A DNA stretch of 64,000 nt from Auanema rhodensis. Lineage: Eukaryota; Nematoda; Chromadorea; Rhabditida; Rhabditidae. A program made the position numbers and the translations under genes. The notes under the pieces were generated by a model. That model searched no databases, was not told the DNA's origin, and was given only the letters and a program-made list of their open reading frames with translations. Below, one piece after another: positions 52,701-64,000 of this stretch; the first letter of the stretch is position 1, and every line of letters starts with the position of its first letter. Location: positions 8,246,001-8,310,000 of the forward strand of contig OZ059898.1 in assembly GCA_964057225.1 (NCBI GenBank), given 5' to 3'.

Positions 52701-55700
52701 TATTTTTTTCAAGCCTTGTATTGATATTCTAATTTTATTGATAATATATCTAAATATTTTATATAATTAATATATTTAGTTAACTATATGTCATATGAAT
52801 ATTTTCTAAAACCTTTTGGACGACTCTTCTTTAACTCTCAAACTTTTTCTAGATAAACTCATTAACATTCTATATTTCTTTCCTCAAGTTACTATTTAAC
52901 TTAAAAAAACAACATAAAAGAGATGATTATAAAAACAAAACAAAAAAGAAAAGTTTTTTATTCAAAAATTCCAATATGTTCCCATTTCTAACTCTAAGCA
53001 CCTGTTTCAGAATCGAACGAATGGCAGCTGGACCAGCTTCTGGAGGAGCTGTCAGCTCTAGAAACACAGCTGAATTCTTCAACTGGAGATCAGCTATTGC
53101 TTGGAATTCCGACTTTACCTCAGGCAACGTCCGGAGTTATTACCAAGCAATCAAACCTTCCACCGACGACAAACCATATGAGCACAGACTCTGCCAGGGT
53201 ACGTTTCATTATCACTACAACAGTTTTTTTTTTCGGAAATTCTTTGATGGGTTTTGAGACGTTTTTTTGAATATTCACGACCTTCAAACTGATTGATGAG
53301 TCTTCGCGCCTAGTACTCATCTAATTATTCTCTGATTCCTATTTCTTACCTAATTACTTACAAATTTATAAAATGATTCTGTCTTAAAATAAGGATTGGC
53401 CTCGAAAAAGGAGCCAAGCATCCTTATGTGACCTGTAACCTCATCCCACAGGCTACAAAGCTCCTTCAATCTCATCATCATAATTGCTTTTTTGGAGAGG
53501 AAAGAAAAACAGTTATTTTGCTGATCATTGACAGACGGCCCAGAAGGATGATGAAGACGAGGGTCATTATCATCTTCGTCAGCATCAATGCTTCTGGCAA
53601 GATGAGCTTATGGTGTACTCACATATCATGTTATATGTTGCTGAAAGAGTAAGAGTTGTGTTCAGAGCTGCTTGCCACTCTTTCTTTCTATATATCTATC
53701 TGTCTCTCTTAACCCCTCTTTTGTTTAGGGTTCACTATTTGTTTCCTTAGTCTGTAAAAGGGTGTCTGTCCTTCCAGCTTAAGCTCTAAGGCTGTACTGG
53801 ATTCAGGTCCGTATGTGTTGAGGCTTATTATCTGGTCAGCAGCTAATCTCATAATACGGTTCTGGAGAATCGCTGGAGCAAGAATATCTCTCATTCATCT
53901 TCTCAATCTCTGCGTTCTCTCGAAATACTCAACTGTCTTGCTTTACTTCGTCTTATGGCATCGTGATTCAGATGAGGAAATCCGAATTGAATTCAGCCTT
54001 AGCATCACTACAAGCCTGATGATGATCAGTGTAAATGTCTTCATTCGGCAAGATTTTCTTTAATTTCCTCAATTCTATTGAACTTGAGTTCAATTATGCG
54101 TACATCAAGTAATAATTTTTCTTTGAAAAAAAGAAAATAAAGACGATGTAAAAAGTTTTCAAAATATTTATTAATCTCATATATCATTATGTTATTTTAT
54201 AATATAATCTAATAATTTTGATTATTAATTGACATTTACTGATCATATCCAGATATGAGTAGAGATTGAACTATAAGATGACATGGGAACCATACTTCTC
54301 TAGGTCAATCTCTCAAGTATGTATGTCAGAAAAAGTAAACACACAATGCAAAAAACTAAGACTCTAAGGTTGTAATAGGCTTGTAACCTCAGCTATTTTT
54401 TGCTATTTTCTCTGGCGATCTCTTCAGTTTTCGGAATATTTTCTTTTGTGATCTTGTTCGGGCTCTCATCTCTCAGCCATATCCTGTAAACTCTTTAACA
54501 CCTCTATCGTGACCTATAGAAACATTAGTTCAAGGGGGGTTTTTGGTTTATATTTTGACCATACAAATGGATTTAATGGTTTGTTATATGATGGGAATTA
54601 GCAATATGAATATTCGCTAAATTAATCTTTTAAAATGGCAATGAAATTGATATTAGTTGGAAGTTAACCTACATATCATTTGGCTGAAGGTGTTGAAATT
54701 GAAAAGAGAGAAAGAGGACAGTTTTTTTCTTTTGTTTGAAATTAAAAAAAAATTATACTATATAGATATATGTATAATGATATTTCTATAAAATAGTATA
54801 AATATGAGATGAAGGCAGTAGAAGAGAGGTACTTATCGTTTGTGGATCTATATAAATTCTTCTGGTTCGCTTGTCTGTCCATCATGTTAACGTTTTCATC
54901 GTTAACCCTCGAACTTGAATATCGAGGAATACTGGTTAGTCGGACAGAGACAATTCACACAGACAGTACATATAAATTATCTAGATAGTATAGTTAATGA
55001 TGAGATATATGTATGTAGAAGTGTAGTGTGACGAGTAATCGTCTGACTGATAAATCCGACTGATGAAGACATGTGGACCATTGAGTTTTGGCCTTGTATG
55101 GACTTGCCACGCTAATCTGTACCTTGTCTACTCAATCTATCTATCTATATATATATAGATAGTGTATACTATATAGATAAATGTACTATGTGGATCTTCT
55201 TTGAATGAAAACAGAGGAAATTGAGATTAAATATGATGTAAAAGAAGATTTAATCGATGAAATTCAACCGCTATATCAACGTCAATATAAACAAAATAAA
55301 TCAAATAGCTTGATTTTTACTTTTTTTTTTACGTAAATTCATGTTATTTGAATTTTTTGTTTTCAATGTTGTACGTGTGAATAGATATTCATCACATCAC
55401 ATACAATGCGCAAATTAATTTGTTCATTTCACAAAGAAAGTTCGAAGAAAGAGTGAAGAAAAGAGAAGAAAAAATGTTTTTTTCTGCTCTTAACCTCGAA
55501 AATACAATAAAGGAAATGAAAACTAAACAAGTAGTGATCTTAGTTTGTACAGTTTTCTATAGTATTTTGACTGCAAAGTCATTAGGTAATGTTGGTTATT
55601 TCATTTTGTCTTTTGCATCCATCATCCTCTCTTACAATCCAACTAATCTGTTAGATCGTTTGACCGTTTATGGTAATAAACTGGATGATTTTCCGAAAAT

Positions 55701-58700
55701 CGTTTTGAGAGTCTCATGGACAGGCAAATAGTCAAAACATATGCATATGTATTGACTATATATGAATAGATAGTTATAGAGATTGCTTTAGGGGTAAGAA
55801 TATTTAACACATCCTCATCAACCAGTACCATAGTATTGCATTACATGTCCTTCGTTGCTCTTCTGGAGGCCATTGAGTAACAATTGAATGATGAACCTGT
55901 TGACGTTGCCATTAAAGAACAATACTGAAGCAATTAGTTATAATAGTATTTAGCACTCAACATGTTAATTGTCGTTGAATAGAATAAGTTAACAGGATGA
56001 CCGCTGATACAATAAATGTGGGAAATGATGTTGTTGTTGATGATGATGATGATGATCTAACCCTAATTTGCATTAAAATATTCCTCATAATCGTTTCATC
56101 ACAAAGAATTTATTTTATTTCATCAAATATTTATGGGATTCTTCTATATTTTCTGTGTTTCAGATTGGTAATGGTCCAACTCTCACGTCGTCCTGCTCAT
56201 CTCCAGATGGTGATTCTGCTTTTGGTGACAGTTCTTCTACTGAATCAAGGTAATATCATGCTTCTTCTGTATAGTAACAACTTGTTTTTAGGAATCGAAA
56301 TAGTGCTTTCTCATCTTCGAACGACAGCTGTCGTGATTCCCTACATACTCCTAGCCCAACCCAGGTACAGTTAATACAACACATTGTGTTAAACAAACCT
56401 CTTTCTTCGAAGCAATCGAAACGAGGTGGAAAAGCAAAAGGGGGGGGACGGAATTTTTCGTTGAAGGACTAATTAATTATTTTGTATTGTTCTCTTGTGT
56501 AAATCTAATTGCTAACATGAGATTACTGTATGCCATCCATCTGTGGATATATTGAAACAGTTTTTACTCCTCACATACCGACTCATATGACGCAATGACG
56601 TCATACAGTGAGGTATTGAGGAAGTATAGGAGGTAACAGAGATTCATGAGTGCTTCTTATTTATATAACAGATGGGAGGAAGTTCTGGATGTTTCTTTAA
56701 CTATGTATTCAACATAGTTAAAGACAAAGAAAAAGAAAGAGGGAGAGAGAGAGATAGTAAGGCTATTATCATACTTCATGTATAAAGAAAAAAATTGGAG
56801 GGAAGTTAGGAGAGATAATGTGAATATAAGAGAACTGTTAGAGACAGAAGCAATATAGAAATAGTTCTATATGGGCCTTAAAGAAGTAGAGAATGAGACA
56901 GAAGGTCTCTACAGAAGGCCAGGAGGCAAAGGCTGTGTAGGTATAGGTTAGAACATCGAAAAGAAGACAAAAGAGGCTGAACAGCTGGTGTTGTCATTTG
57001 CTTTTAGTAGGACATATACGTGTATATTCACAGACTCTTACTTAAACTAACCACATACAGCTTGCAGACCTCTCACTACTTGTCCTACATCCATAATTTC
57101 TTTTCAAAAAAGAAAATGTTTGAAAGAAATTGTTTTGAATATTTATGTTGAAGATTCAATTGAAAACTAGAAAATTACAAATACTGTAATCCGATGAAGA
57201 TAAAATATAGATTAGTAAAGAAATATTGAAATCTTACTATTTCAAGTCAATTAAAGATATTTTTCGAATTAAAAACATATTTTGGCATTTGAAATCGTAT
57301 TTTAACGATTCAATGTACTTAATCTTTCTTAGAATATACTATATTATCTACAGTATATATATATATGTATATATTTAAAAGAAAGAATGTTAGAAAGGAT
57401 AGATAGAAAAATAGAAAAAAAGGCTAACTACAAGAACAAATGAGATGTAGCTGTTGTCACCTTGTTTCAAAAAGATTTTTTTGTACAATTTGACAACGAA
57501 TCTAATGTTGTAATGAAAGAAAGAGAAAGGATAAATAATTAAGACAAGTGATTTATCAGCTGTTTTACAATATATTTTCTCTTTTTTTTAATTTTTTTTA
57601 CAACTTTTAATCTTGTGTCTGCCATACTTAGAAACTTATGATGAAGTAGTTTGTAATGAATAGTTCAGACATTAGATTGAGTAGATGAAACATGTCACCA
57701 AAGTAATATTTTATATAAATTATATTAGAATAGTTAATATTGATTTATATAAAAAAAAAAGAAGAAAATTCCTAGTTAATAAGAATGTTGATCATATAAC
57801 ATTTACATTTGAAATTCAGAAGACAATTGAAAAGCAATGTTTTTTTCTGTAAATCTCAAATGTTTCTGATTCACAGTATTAGTATTCATAAAAGGAAAAA
57901 TCATTTCTGATTCATCCAGCTTTGATTCATCATTCATGTTTCATGTTATGCGTACCATTGAGATACAGGTACCGTTAAGATCCTTTCCCTCTCTTTCTCT
58001 GTCTTTCTCTCTTATAAGAGAATACAGAAAGAAGTTGTATGAGGATGTCATAACAAAAAAAAAAGAAGTTTTTTTTCTTTTTCAAATGAACATGGGATAA
58101 GTAAGATATGTGAGGAACAGACTATTTCATTCATCTTTCAACCACTTTTTTCATTTCCACACAATACTCAATTTCTATTGTTTCTTTTAAAATACATACA
58201 TATAGTGTTGAATAGAGTTAAATATTTTCTTTTCTTTTACCTATTCCACAATATTTTCCATACAAATCGTCATATGAGATCTTTTGATGACAGCTGGCTT
58301 ATATATCATATAATAGACGATTTCCGTTTATGGTCTGCCGGAAAGCTTTGTGAGATGAATCAGACTAGCTATTTACTATTAAAGCATTGGAACTGATACC
58401 GCTTTTGATACTCATATAAAGGAAATATACTGATTGAATTTCATTTAAAATTAAAATTAATATTCATATGAAGTTATGATGATCAAAATCTTTTTTGAGT
58501 ATATTTTCCAGTTATTAATGTATTAATAACTATAACATGATGCTTCATTTATGTTTTTTTCTCTTGTTGTTGTCCTTATTATACTTCCGTAATTTCTTGT
58601 CATTGAAAGCAATCTAAAGCCACTAATCAACAGATTAACTTCACTTAGATATCTATCTGCTTAGATGATTATGTGTGTTCTTTTGACATACCCTGTTATT

Positions 58701-59615
58701 CCGTATTTGGCAATCTGTCGAAGCGGCAAACATCAAAGCTTCAAACTACGTGCCACAGCAGGCGCATTCGCTAGACGGCGGCATCTGAGCCATCCGGTTA
58801 AGCGACGTGTTGGAAGCGGCTTTCGTCAGATTCTTCTGCTCTTGCTCTCGGTAGAGGTTAAGATGTAATTGAGAAGGAAAACAGGGAAATGGTGTAGGGG
58901 GGGGGGGGAGTGAATATATGTTTGAAGCGGAATGGTTTGAGCTGACGTCATATTTAGCTTGATAGGCTAATGTTGCGAACAGTAAAGCATTGCCGGTAAA
59001 AGTAAAAGCTTGATCGTTTAAGTTATATAAACGATCCATCAAATAGTCAATGTGTTTACATTGTTTGTGCCGCTTTGCCTAAGGCAATTTCGTATAGAAT
59101 GATATCAATTGTTCTTTAATATCAATTACTTTTATCGGCAATTCTTTGATCTAAATGATCTGTAATACTGACATTAAGAATAATAATAATAATAATATAA
59201 ATAAAATAATATCATTTGGTTAAATAAGGAATTAAAAATAGAATCTTATCAATTTTATTTTAACGGTATTTTAAATTTTCACGTGTATCACGTATCATTC
59301 ATTTACTATTAATTGAGTTGACGCCCTTAAACGGCTGTTGAATGATAGAAAAATATGAAGAAGAAGCATATTTTCAGCATTATTTCATATTTTCTATTTG
59401 ATTATTATAATAATAATAATTATATTTATTATTATTTAAATAATAGAAACTAATACTAAAATAATGTCTAATTTCATGACTATTTCATTACTGTATATGT
59501 TATATAATAATAATTATTATTAATTTTTAATATCAATATAGCTTATACAATATATATATATTTTTTATATAAAAAGAATAATGAAAATTACCTAATTCAT
59601 TCATTATGTTTCAAT

Positions 59616-59646
<31 letters not shown>

Positions 59647-62600
59647 CTCTCTCTTTCTCTTAATTTTACTTATATGTATATACATAAATGTATAAATGTA
59701 ATGCATATGGATAAGCTATAGGTTATAGACTCTTGAGATATTATACGGTTATATAATATAAATTTTCAAGAGATTATAATATATATATATATATAGTATA
59801 TAGTATATAGTTAAATAAAACATATATGTATTTAAGTAAAGACTTATAGGGTGACAGGTTTTACAACCTATTTTGATCTAAGCTGATCAAGCTGTTGTTA
59901 ATAATAAGCTTATCGTCTAAAACTTGTCCCAAAAAAAAAACATAATGTTATTGACCTATATGCTTAAGATTTATTTTTGTTTTTATTTATGTTTACAACA
60001 ATAACAAGAAAAAAGAAATTATTAATTAGATTTTCATGTACGGTTGATTTAACAACAAAACCCTTACCGATTGAGGAATAAAAGTGAAATGAAGGAGATT
60101 GAAGGCTGACCTTTTGTCACAGAAAACCCCTAAAGAAATAGGAGAGAGATTACATAAAACAAGGAGATTTATAGAGAATAAGAGGTTAGATTTATGCTGT
60201 CAACGTAGTTCTCAAGTCGGCTTGGCTCAATTGCCTTATTGCGTAGTCATTACCATAATCAAATGTTTGGACATCTGTCTATACGATACAATATAGTTAA
60301 AAGAATTAACTATACCTTATTATTGAAAAAATATAAAAAATCATATAATAAAAGGTAAAATGATAGAATATTTGAATAAAACTATATGAATATAATAGTT
60401 ATCGTTATGAAAATGACAATAACTGATTTCTATTCATTTCACTTAATTCAACAAAAAAAAAGAAGAAAAAATTTTACTTTAATGGTTATGATTGTTATTA
60501 AAATCAAAACTCATTGTACTTGTATTCTAAGGGTGTCAAAACCAATCATTCTTTATGGCTTGATGACGTCAAGTTTTGAAATATCATGAAACATTGTGAC
60601 TTGTTGACTTATTCACATTATACTTCGTCTGTTAACCTTCAGAAAGATGAAATTTTAAATTTATTCAATAACTATTAATATTATTAAACTATATTGAATA
60701 ATTAGAAATCTTCAATATGTCAAGATTGTTATTCTGACAAAAGGTTCTCACGATTTTCGGATTCTTTCCGGACGAGTCACAATTCTCTACAGGTTGCATT
60801 CACATTTCAATGATTTCAATACATGAAATCACAGTACGATGTCAATTCATTTGGTTGTATGAAATGCAAATTGACAACGATCAAACATGAAAAAAACATT
60901 TTTTTGTTTGAATTTCCGGATATCTTAACACAGATTTCGGATGTATCCATCACTTTGTCGACACAAGTATACCGGTTATATAGTATTTTCAATTGGCAAT
61001 AACTATTTTTTCCATTAAAACAGCATGAAATAAACAATTTACAAGATGAGTTAGAAATTTGAAAATAGTATGTATATGTGAATATTCTAACAAATATTCT
61101 TCTTCTTCAAAAAAAAATTTAATTTTAAACAAATGGTTTATATAAATTTATTTATTTCAGATATCACCTAGATCAACTGAATTATCACCAGAAGAGATAA
61201 AAGCTGCTAAAATCAAGCAAGCATTAGAAAAGATGAAAGAAGCTAAAGTCACAAGAATATTTGTTAAATTTTTCGTTGAAGATGGAGCACCTCTTCAGAT
61301 GTTAGTTGATGAACGATGGACAGTTTCAGAGGTAAAACATAGATTAGAATTACAAATATAAAATATTTTCTTTTAAGACAATGAAACAATTAGCTGAAAA
61401 ACATCAAATAACATTATCTGAAGATCAATGTATTGTTGAAGAATATCCAGATCTTTATATACGTAAGTTATAATTATATTTTAAATTATAATATATATAT
61501 TGTTTGTAGGTCGTATATATGAAGATCATGAAAATTTGGTTGAAAATATACAAATGTGGCTACAAGATTCTCCAAATAAGCTTTATTTCATTCGTCGTCC
61601 AGATAAATATCCATTTATTGGTAAAATTAGTTGAAATTTATTTTCATTTCATATTCAAATACTGTTGTAGATCGCCCAGAACTTTACTTAGTCACAGAAA
61701 AAACTACTGACATTGAAGTTCCTCAAGGAACTACATGGACACGTGATGTGAAACAACAGTTTGTTGAAGATTTCTTCAATCGCGAGACTGTTGTTCCTCC
61801 TGAAATGGATGGATTCCTATATCTGAAAGCTGATGGTAGAAAAAGTTGGAAGAAATACTATTTTGTGTTGAGACCAAGTGGATTATACTATGCTCCAAAA
61901 GGCAAAAAAGCTGTGTAAGTGAAATTAAAAATGAAATACAATACTAGTATATATGTTATAGATCTTCAAAAGATTTACAATGTCTAATGAATTTACATTC
62001 AAATCAAGTTTATTCTGGAATTAACTGGTCCAAGAAATATAAAGCACCAACTGATTATTGTATTTCAATTAAGGTAATTATTTGATTTATTATAATATTA
62101 TTTATTATATTATTATAGTTAACACAATTACAAGTTAAACGATCACAATATATCAAATATATTTGTTGTGATGATGAGCCAACTTTCCGAAAATGGATTG
62201 TTGCTCTTCGGATAGCTAAGAATGGAGCTGCTATCTATCGCAACTATGAAGCTGCTTGTGAGATACGTCGTAATGCTTTGAACTCTGCTCCAATTCGTAA
62301 TAATACTCTATCTCGAATGGAATGCTCATCATCGGTTCATGATAACTTGAGTGTGAATACTACTGGACATCATCAACCAAGTTCTTGCACATCCAGCCAG
62401 CATGACCTTCGTATTCTTGCCAATAACAAGAATATGCCATCTCCATCACAAATAAGTCGTCTTAGTCAGATGACTACAATCAGTGATCGAAGTGTTGCTC
62501 AATCAACTGCATTTGATGTTTATCCTGGAGCTAACAGCTCAACTGCTGGTAGCTGCTTGAATCTTCGCGATCAATCCCTATCTTCCCTTCGGTTTGATGA

Positions 62601-63093
62601 GCAGCCGACCGGCACCATCAAGCGAGCTCCTTTGGATGTGATCCGCCGAATGAGCCAAAGCTCTTCGAATGATCGCGGAAGCACAGTTGGTACTCCAGAC
62701 GATGACTCTGATGAAGATTTCCCTGCTCCACCTCCTGTATCAGTTCAAATGCACAACATCAGCCGTACCACAACGCCGACTCAAGTAAGCTTTTCATTAT
62801 CTCAAACCGTTCTCACGCAATCCTTCTTTCAGAATGGCGTATATCCACCAACAGCTCCACCAAAGCCTGCATACCAGAAGCCCAGCGCTCCACCAACACC
62901 CGTACGACAAACACCTGTCCCAGCCCCATCTCCAAGTCCAGGAGCAACAACGCCGAAAAAAGTTCCACCACCGCCACCGAAACGTTCTGATGCCACCCGC
63001 ATCCTAACATCAGCGGCCGCCGTCACACCGCACATGAACGATCTAGAAGCAGCTCTAGCTCGACGACGCGAAAAACTTGCTCAGCAGGTCTGA
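23087..63093 (+). CDS. mig-10: MIG-10/RIAM/lamellipodin (MRL) family adaptor
   Basis: Thirteen coding exons join in frame: 23087-23190, 35070-35358, 50040-50235, 53011-53198, 56164-56249, 56292-56364, 61161-61331, 61378-61462, 61510-61620, 61671-61914, 61962-62073, 62119-62784 and 62833-63093. They sum to 2,586 bp, 861 residues. The N-terminus is acidic ([11 protein letters not shown]). A helix [15 protein letters not shown] is typical of MRL N-termini. The RA domain (about residues 340-430) includes [10 protein letters not shown] and EEYPDLYI. The PH domain (about 478-590) includes [19 protein letters not shown] and [11 protein letters not shown]. The C-terminus is proline-rich ([19 protein letters not shown]), fitting Ena/VASP or SH3 binding. 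MRL proteins link Ras-family GTPases and phosphoinositides to actin; in C. elegans MIG-10 guides axons and migrating neurons. Introns are huge 5' and about 45-55 bp in the RA-PH core. An acceptor ends 3 bp before the first ATG. Confidence 0.92.
24297..24385 (+). ncRNA. Candidate structured element with 9-bp closing stem
   Basis: AATTAGCTG (24297-24305) is exactly complementary to CAGCTAATT (24377-24385). Inside are a hairpin GAGACGG/CTGTCTC (24313-24319 with 24326-24332, including one G-T pair), a palindrome GGCTAGCC (24346-24353) and a hairpin CGGT/ACCG (24362-24365 with 24372-24375). The element is clearly GC-richer than the intron around it. It does not fit a tRNA, 5S RNA or hammerhead core. 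It may be a structured RNA or a relic of a mobile element. Confidence 0.3.
30574..30622 (+). repeat. (CT)n microsatellite
   Basis: A nearly perfect CT dinucleotide run of about 49 bp, followed by degenerate CTTT-type repeats to about 30650. Confidence 0.9.
34653..34681. repeat. (TA)n microsatellite
   Basis: A run of alternating TA of nearly 30 bp within very AT-rich intron sequence. Confidence 0.75.
41386..41418 (+). repeat. Inverted repeat (hairpin) in intron 2
   Basis: CCAAAAGTGCC (41386-41396) pairs with GGCACTTTGG (41409-41418) leaving one base bulged and a 12-base loop. A second inverted pair, ATGGCCCT (41341-41348) with AGGGCCAT (41399-41406), overlaps it, so two alternative folds compete. 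Confidence 0.5.
47370..47432 (+). repeat. (CT)n microsatellite
   Basis: About 60 bp of CT repeats with a few CTTT interruptions at the start, in intron 2 of the MIG-10-like gene. Confidence 0.85.
48291..48338 (+). repeat. Perfect 10-bp inverted repeat, hairpin
   Basis: AGTAAGACGG (48291-48300) is exactly complementary to CCGTCTTACT (48329-48338), with a 28-base loop. It lies in a patch of balanced base composition inside intron 2. It could be an RNA hairpin or a mobile-element remnant. Confidence 0.5.
49649..49698 (+). repeat. (TC)n microsatellite
   Basis: A perfect TC run of about 50 bp, about 340 bp upstream of the third coding exon of the MIG-10-like gene. Confidence 0.9.
50236..53010 (+). 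other. MIG-10-like intron 3, nothing coding seen
   Basis: The donor is AAAG/GTGGG and the acceptor is CTGTTTCAG ending at 53010. The sequence remains T/C-rich up to about 52.5 kb. Two overlapping long frames near 51469-52125 are pyrimidine-bias artefacts. A short CT tract occurs near 50455-50475. Confidence 0.6.
53199..56163 (+). other. MIG-10-like intron 4, balanced composition, possible small ORF
   Basis: The pyrimidine bias is gone here. A cluster of potential stem-loops occurs at 53391-53460. A plus-strand frame at 55420-55731 could encode 103 residues with a charged N-terminus ([11 protein letters not shown]) and two hydrophobic stretches ([24 protein letters not shown]). No homologue is recognised, so it is left as an intron feature and not called as a gene. 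Confidence 0.4.
56365..61160 (+). other. MIG-10-like intron 6, 4.8 kb, mixed content
   Basis: The donor is CCCAG/GTACAG and the acceptor is TTTATTTCAG ending at 61160. It contains an 8-base G run at 56440-56447, a 12-base G run at 58897-58908, a CT tract near 59617-59640, and three TGACGTCA palindromes (56596, 58943, 60564). A GC-richer island at 58690-58870 has open frames on both strands, none recognised. Confidence 0.5.
56596..56603. promoter_or_regulatory. CRE-like palindrome TGACGTCA
   Basis: This is a perfect CREB/ATF consensus palindrome in intron 6. Identical copies lie at 58943-58950 and 60564-60571, and one in intron 1 at 23930-23937. Whether any is bound is unknown. Confidence 0.35.
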
Positions 63094-64000
63094 GCAAGTA
63101 TTATATAGCTTTATGAATGTCTTATTTTACGATAATGTAATCGAAATTATTACAATTCATGAGCTTGTATGATTAGTTTGTTGATTTATATCTTTCCAAA
63201 TTCTCACATTCATTCATTACGTCACTCTCACTCATACATACATATATCGTTGTCGTCTATTCAAGTTGTTAATCGGTCTTCTTGCTCAATTTTACGGTAT
63301 CAGAATCGCTCCAGGATCTCTTGTTTGTAATCCTTCTTCTGGAGATTCGAGGCCGTATTTCATTGTCGTTCTAAGTCATGTGCCCGCTTATTTCTAAGAA
63401 ATAGTATATAAAATATATATAAATATAAATATATTATGTATAATTTTTATCATTTTTATTATTATTTCTTTATAATATTATGACTTAATGTTCTTAACCA
63501 TCCATGTCAAATGAGATACATTGTTCTTGTGACCGGTGTTTAGTCCCCTTCCCCCTTCTCCCTCCTTTAACTAATCGGATCCTTTTTTCATGCTTCAACA
63601 AACAAAACCTGACAGTTCATCAACCATCATCAGTTAGCTTAATAACAAAACTTTCTTTGTCTTCATCCATTTTTTTCTTTAAATTTCCATTCGAATCAGT
63701 CTTAATCTATTCGTCGTATTATCACGTGTTCCATTTCAAAATCACCATTTAGGTCCTTATATTGTTCTTCAATGTTGTCGTTTTCATTACTGTTCTCTAT
63801 ACATAATAGCTATACAATACTATATTCTATAGATTTATTAAAAATTTTATAATTCTTTTATGAAAAATTAATAAAAATTGTGTAAAATTCATATTTTATC
63901 GCTATACATACAAATATTATTACGTATAACTGGAAAGATACAGCAATCCAAAATTTATAAGAAAAAAGAAATTTTAAAATTAATTCATTGATGGAATTGT
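63094..64000 (+). other. 3' flank of the MIG-10-like gene
   Basis: AT-rich sequence after the stop codon, probably the 3' UTR and flank. An AATAAA-type signal occurs near 63869, and AT-rich near-matches (ATATAAAATATA) near 63405-63420. No further gene start is recognised before the window ends. Confidence 0.45.

Noticed and set aside
58746-59042. Signal peptidase subunit 3-like N-terminus on the minus strand
   Set aside because: [15 protein letters not shown] vaguely resembles that family's start, but no downstream conserved blocks were found on the minus strand.
1-64000. CRISPR arrays, bacterial operons or prophage
   Set aside because: The window is eukaryotic with spliceosomal introns throughout. 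The only direct repeats are microsatellites and the protein-coding Cys/Gln repeats.

Overview
This is an AT-rich eukaryotic window, most probably from a nematode. The evidence is: about eight compact multi-exon genes with introns mostly of 40-60 bp ending in TTTTAG or TTTCAG; splice-acceptor sequences 3-25 bp upstream of most start codons, as expected for spliced-leader trans-splicing; same-strand gene pairs spaced about 200-250 bp apart like nematode operons; a secreted Cys/Gln-repeat protein of the ABU/PQN pharyngeal-cuticle type; and a MIG-10-like RA-PH protein. I cannot name the species.

The first 20 kb is gene-dense. In order it holds a C2H2 zinc-finger gene (-, 186-2954); a NuSAP-like SAP-domain spindle protein (+, 3353-5523); a USP30-like mitochondrial deubiquitinase (+, 5719-12581); a Rab escort protein (+, 12795-14975); an ATP-dependent NAD(P)H-hydrate dehydratase (-, 15114-16336); and a TBK1/IKK-epsilon-like kinase (-, 16588-19249). 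The USP30-like gene is split by a 3.2-kb intron (7275-10495). A complete opposite-strand gene lies inside that intron (7845-9520), encoding the Cys/Gln-rich secreted protein with its own TATA box and poly(A) signal. NuSAP/USP30/REP and kinase/NAXD look like two operon-style clusters, because a poly(A) signal is followed about 100-190 bp later by a trans-splice-like acceptor.

From about 20 kb to the end there is one gene, a MIG-10/RIAM/lamellipodin homologue (+, 23087-63093). Its thirteen coding exons add up to 2,586 bp (861 residues), scattered through introns of up to 14.7 kb, while its RA-PH core is compact. The region from about 20.2 to 52.5 kb is strongly pyrimidine-rich on the sense strand and full of (CT)n tracts, so most long open frames there are artefacts. 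Within it are short islands of balanced composition. One at 24297-24385 can fold into a closed multi-arm structure and others contain long-armed hairpins. These, the nested gene and the candidate operons are the main items for a second look.
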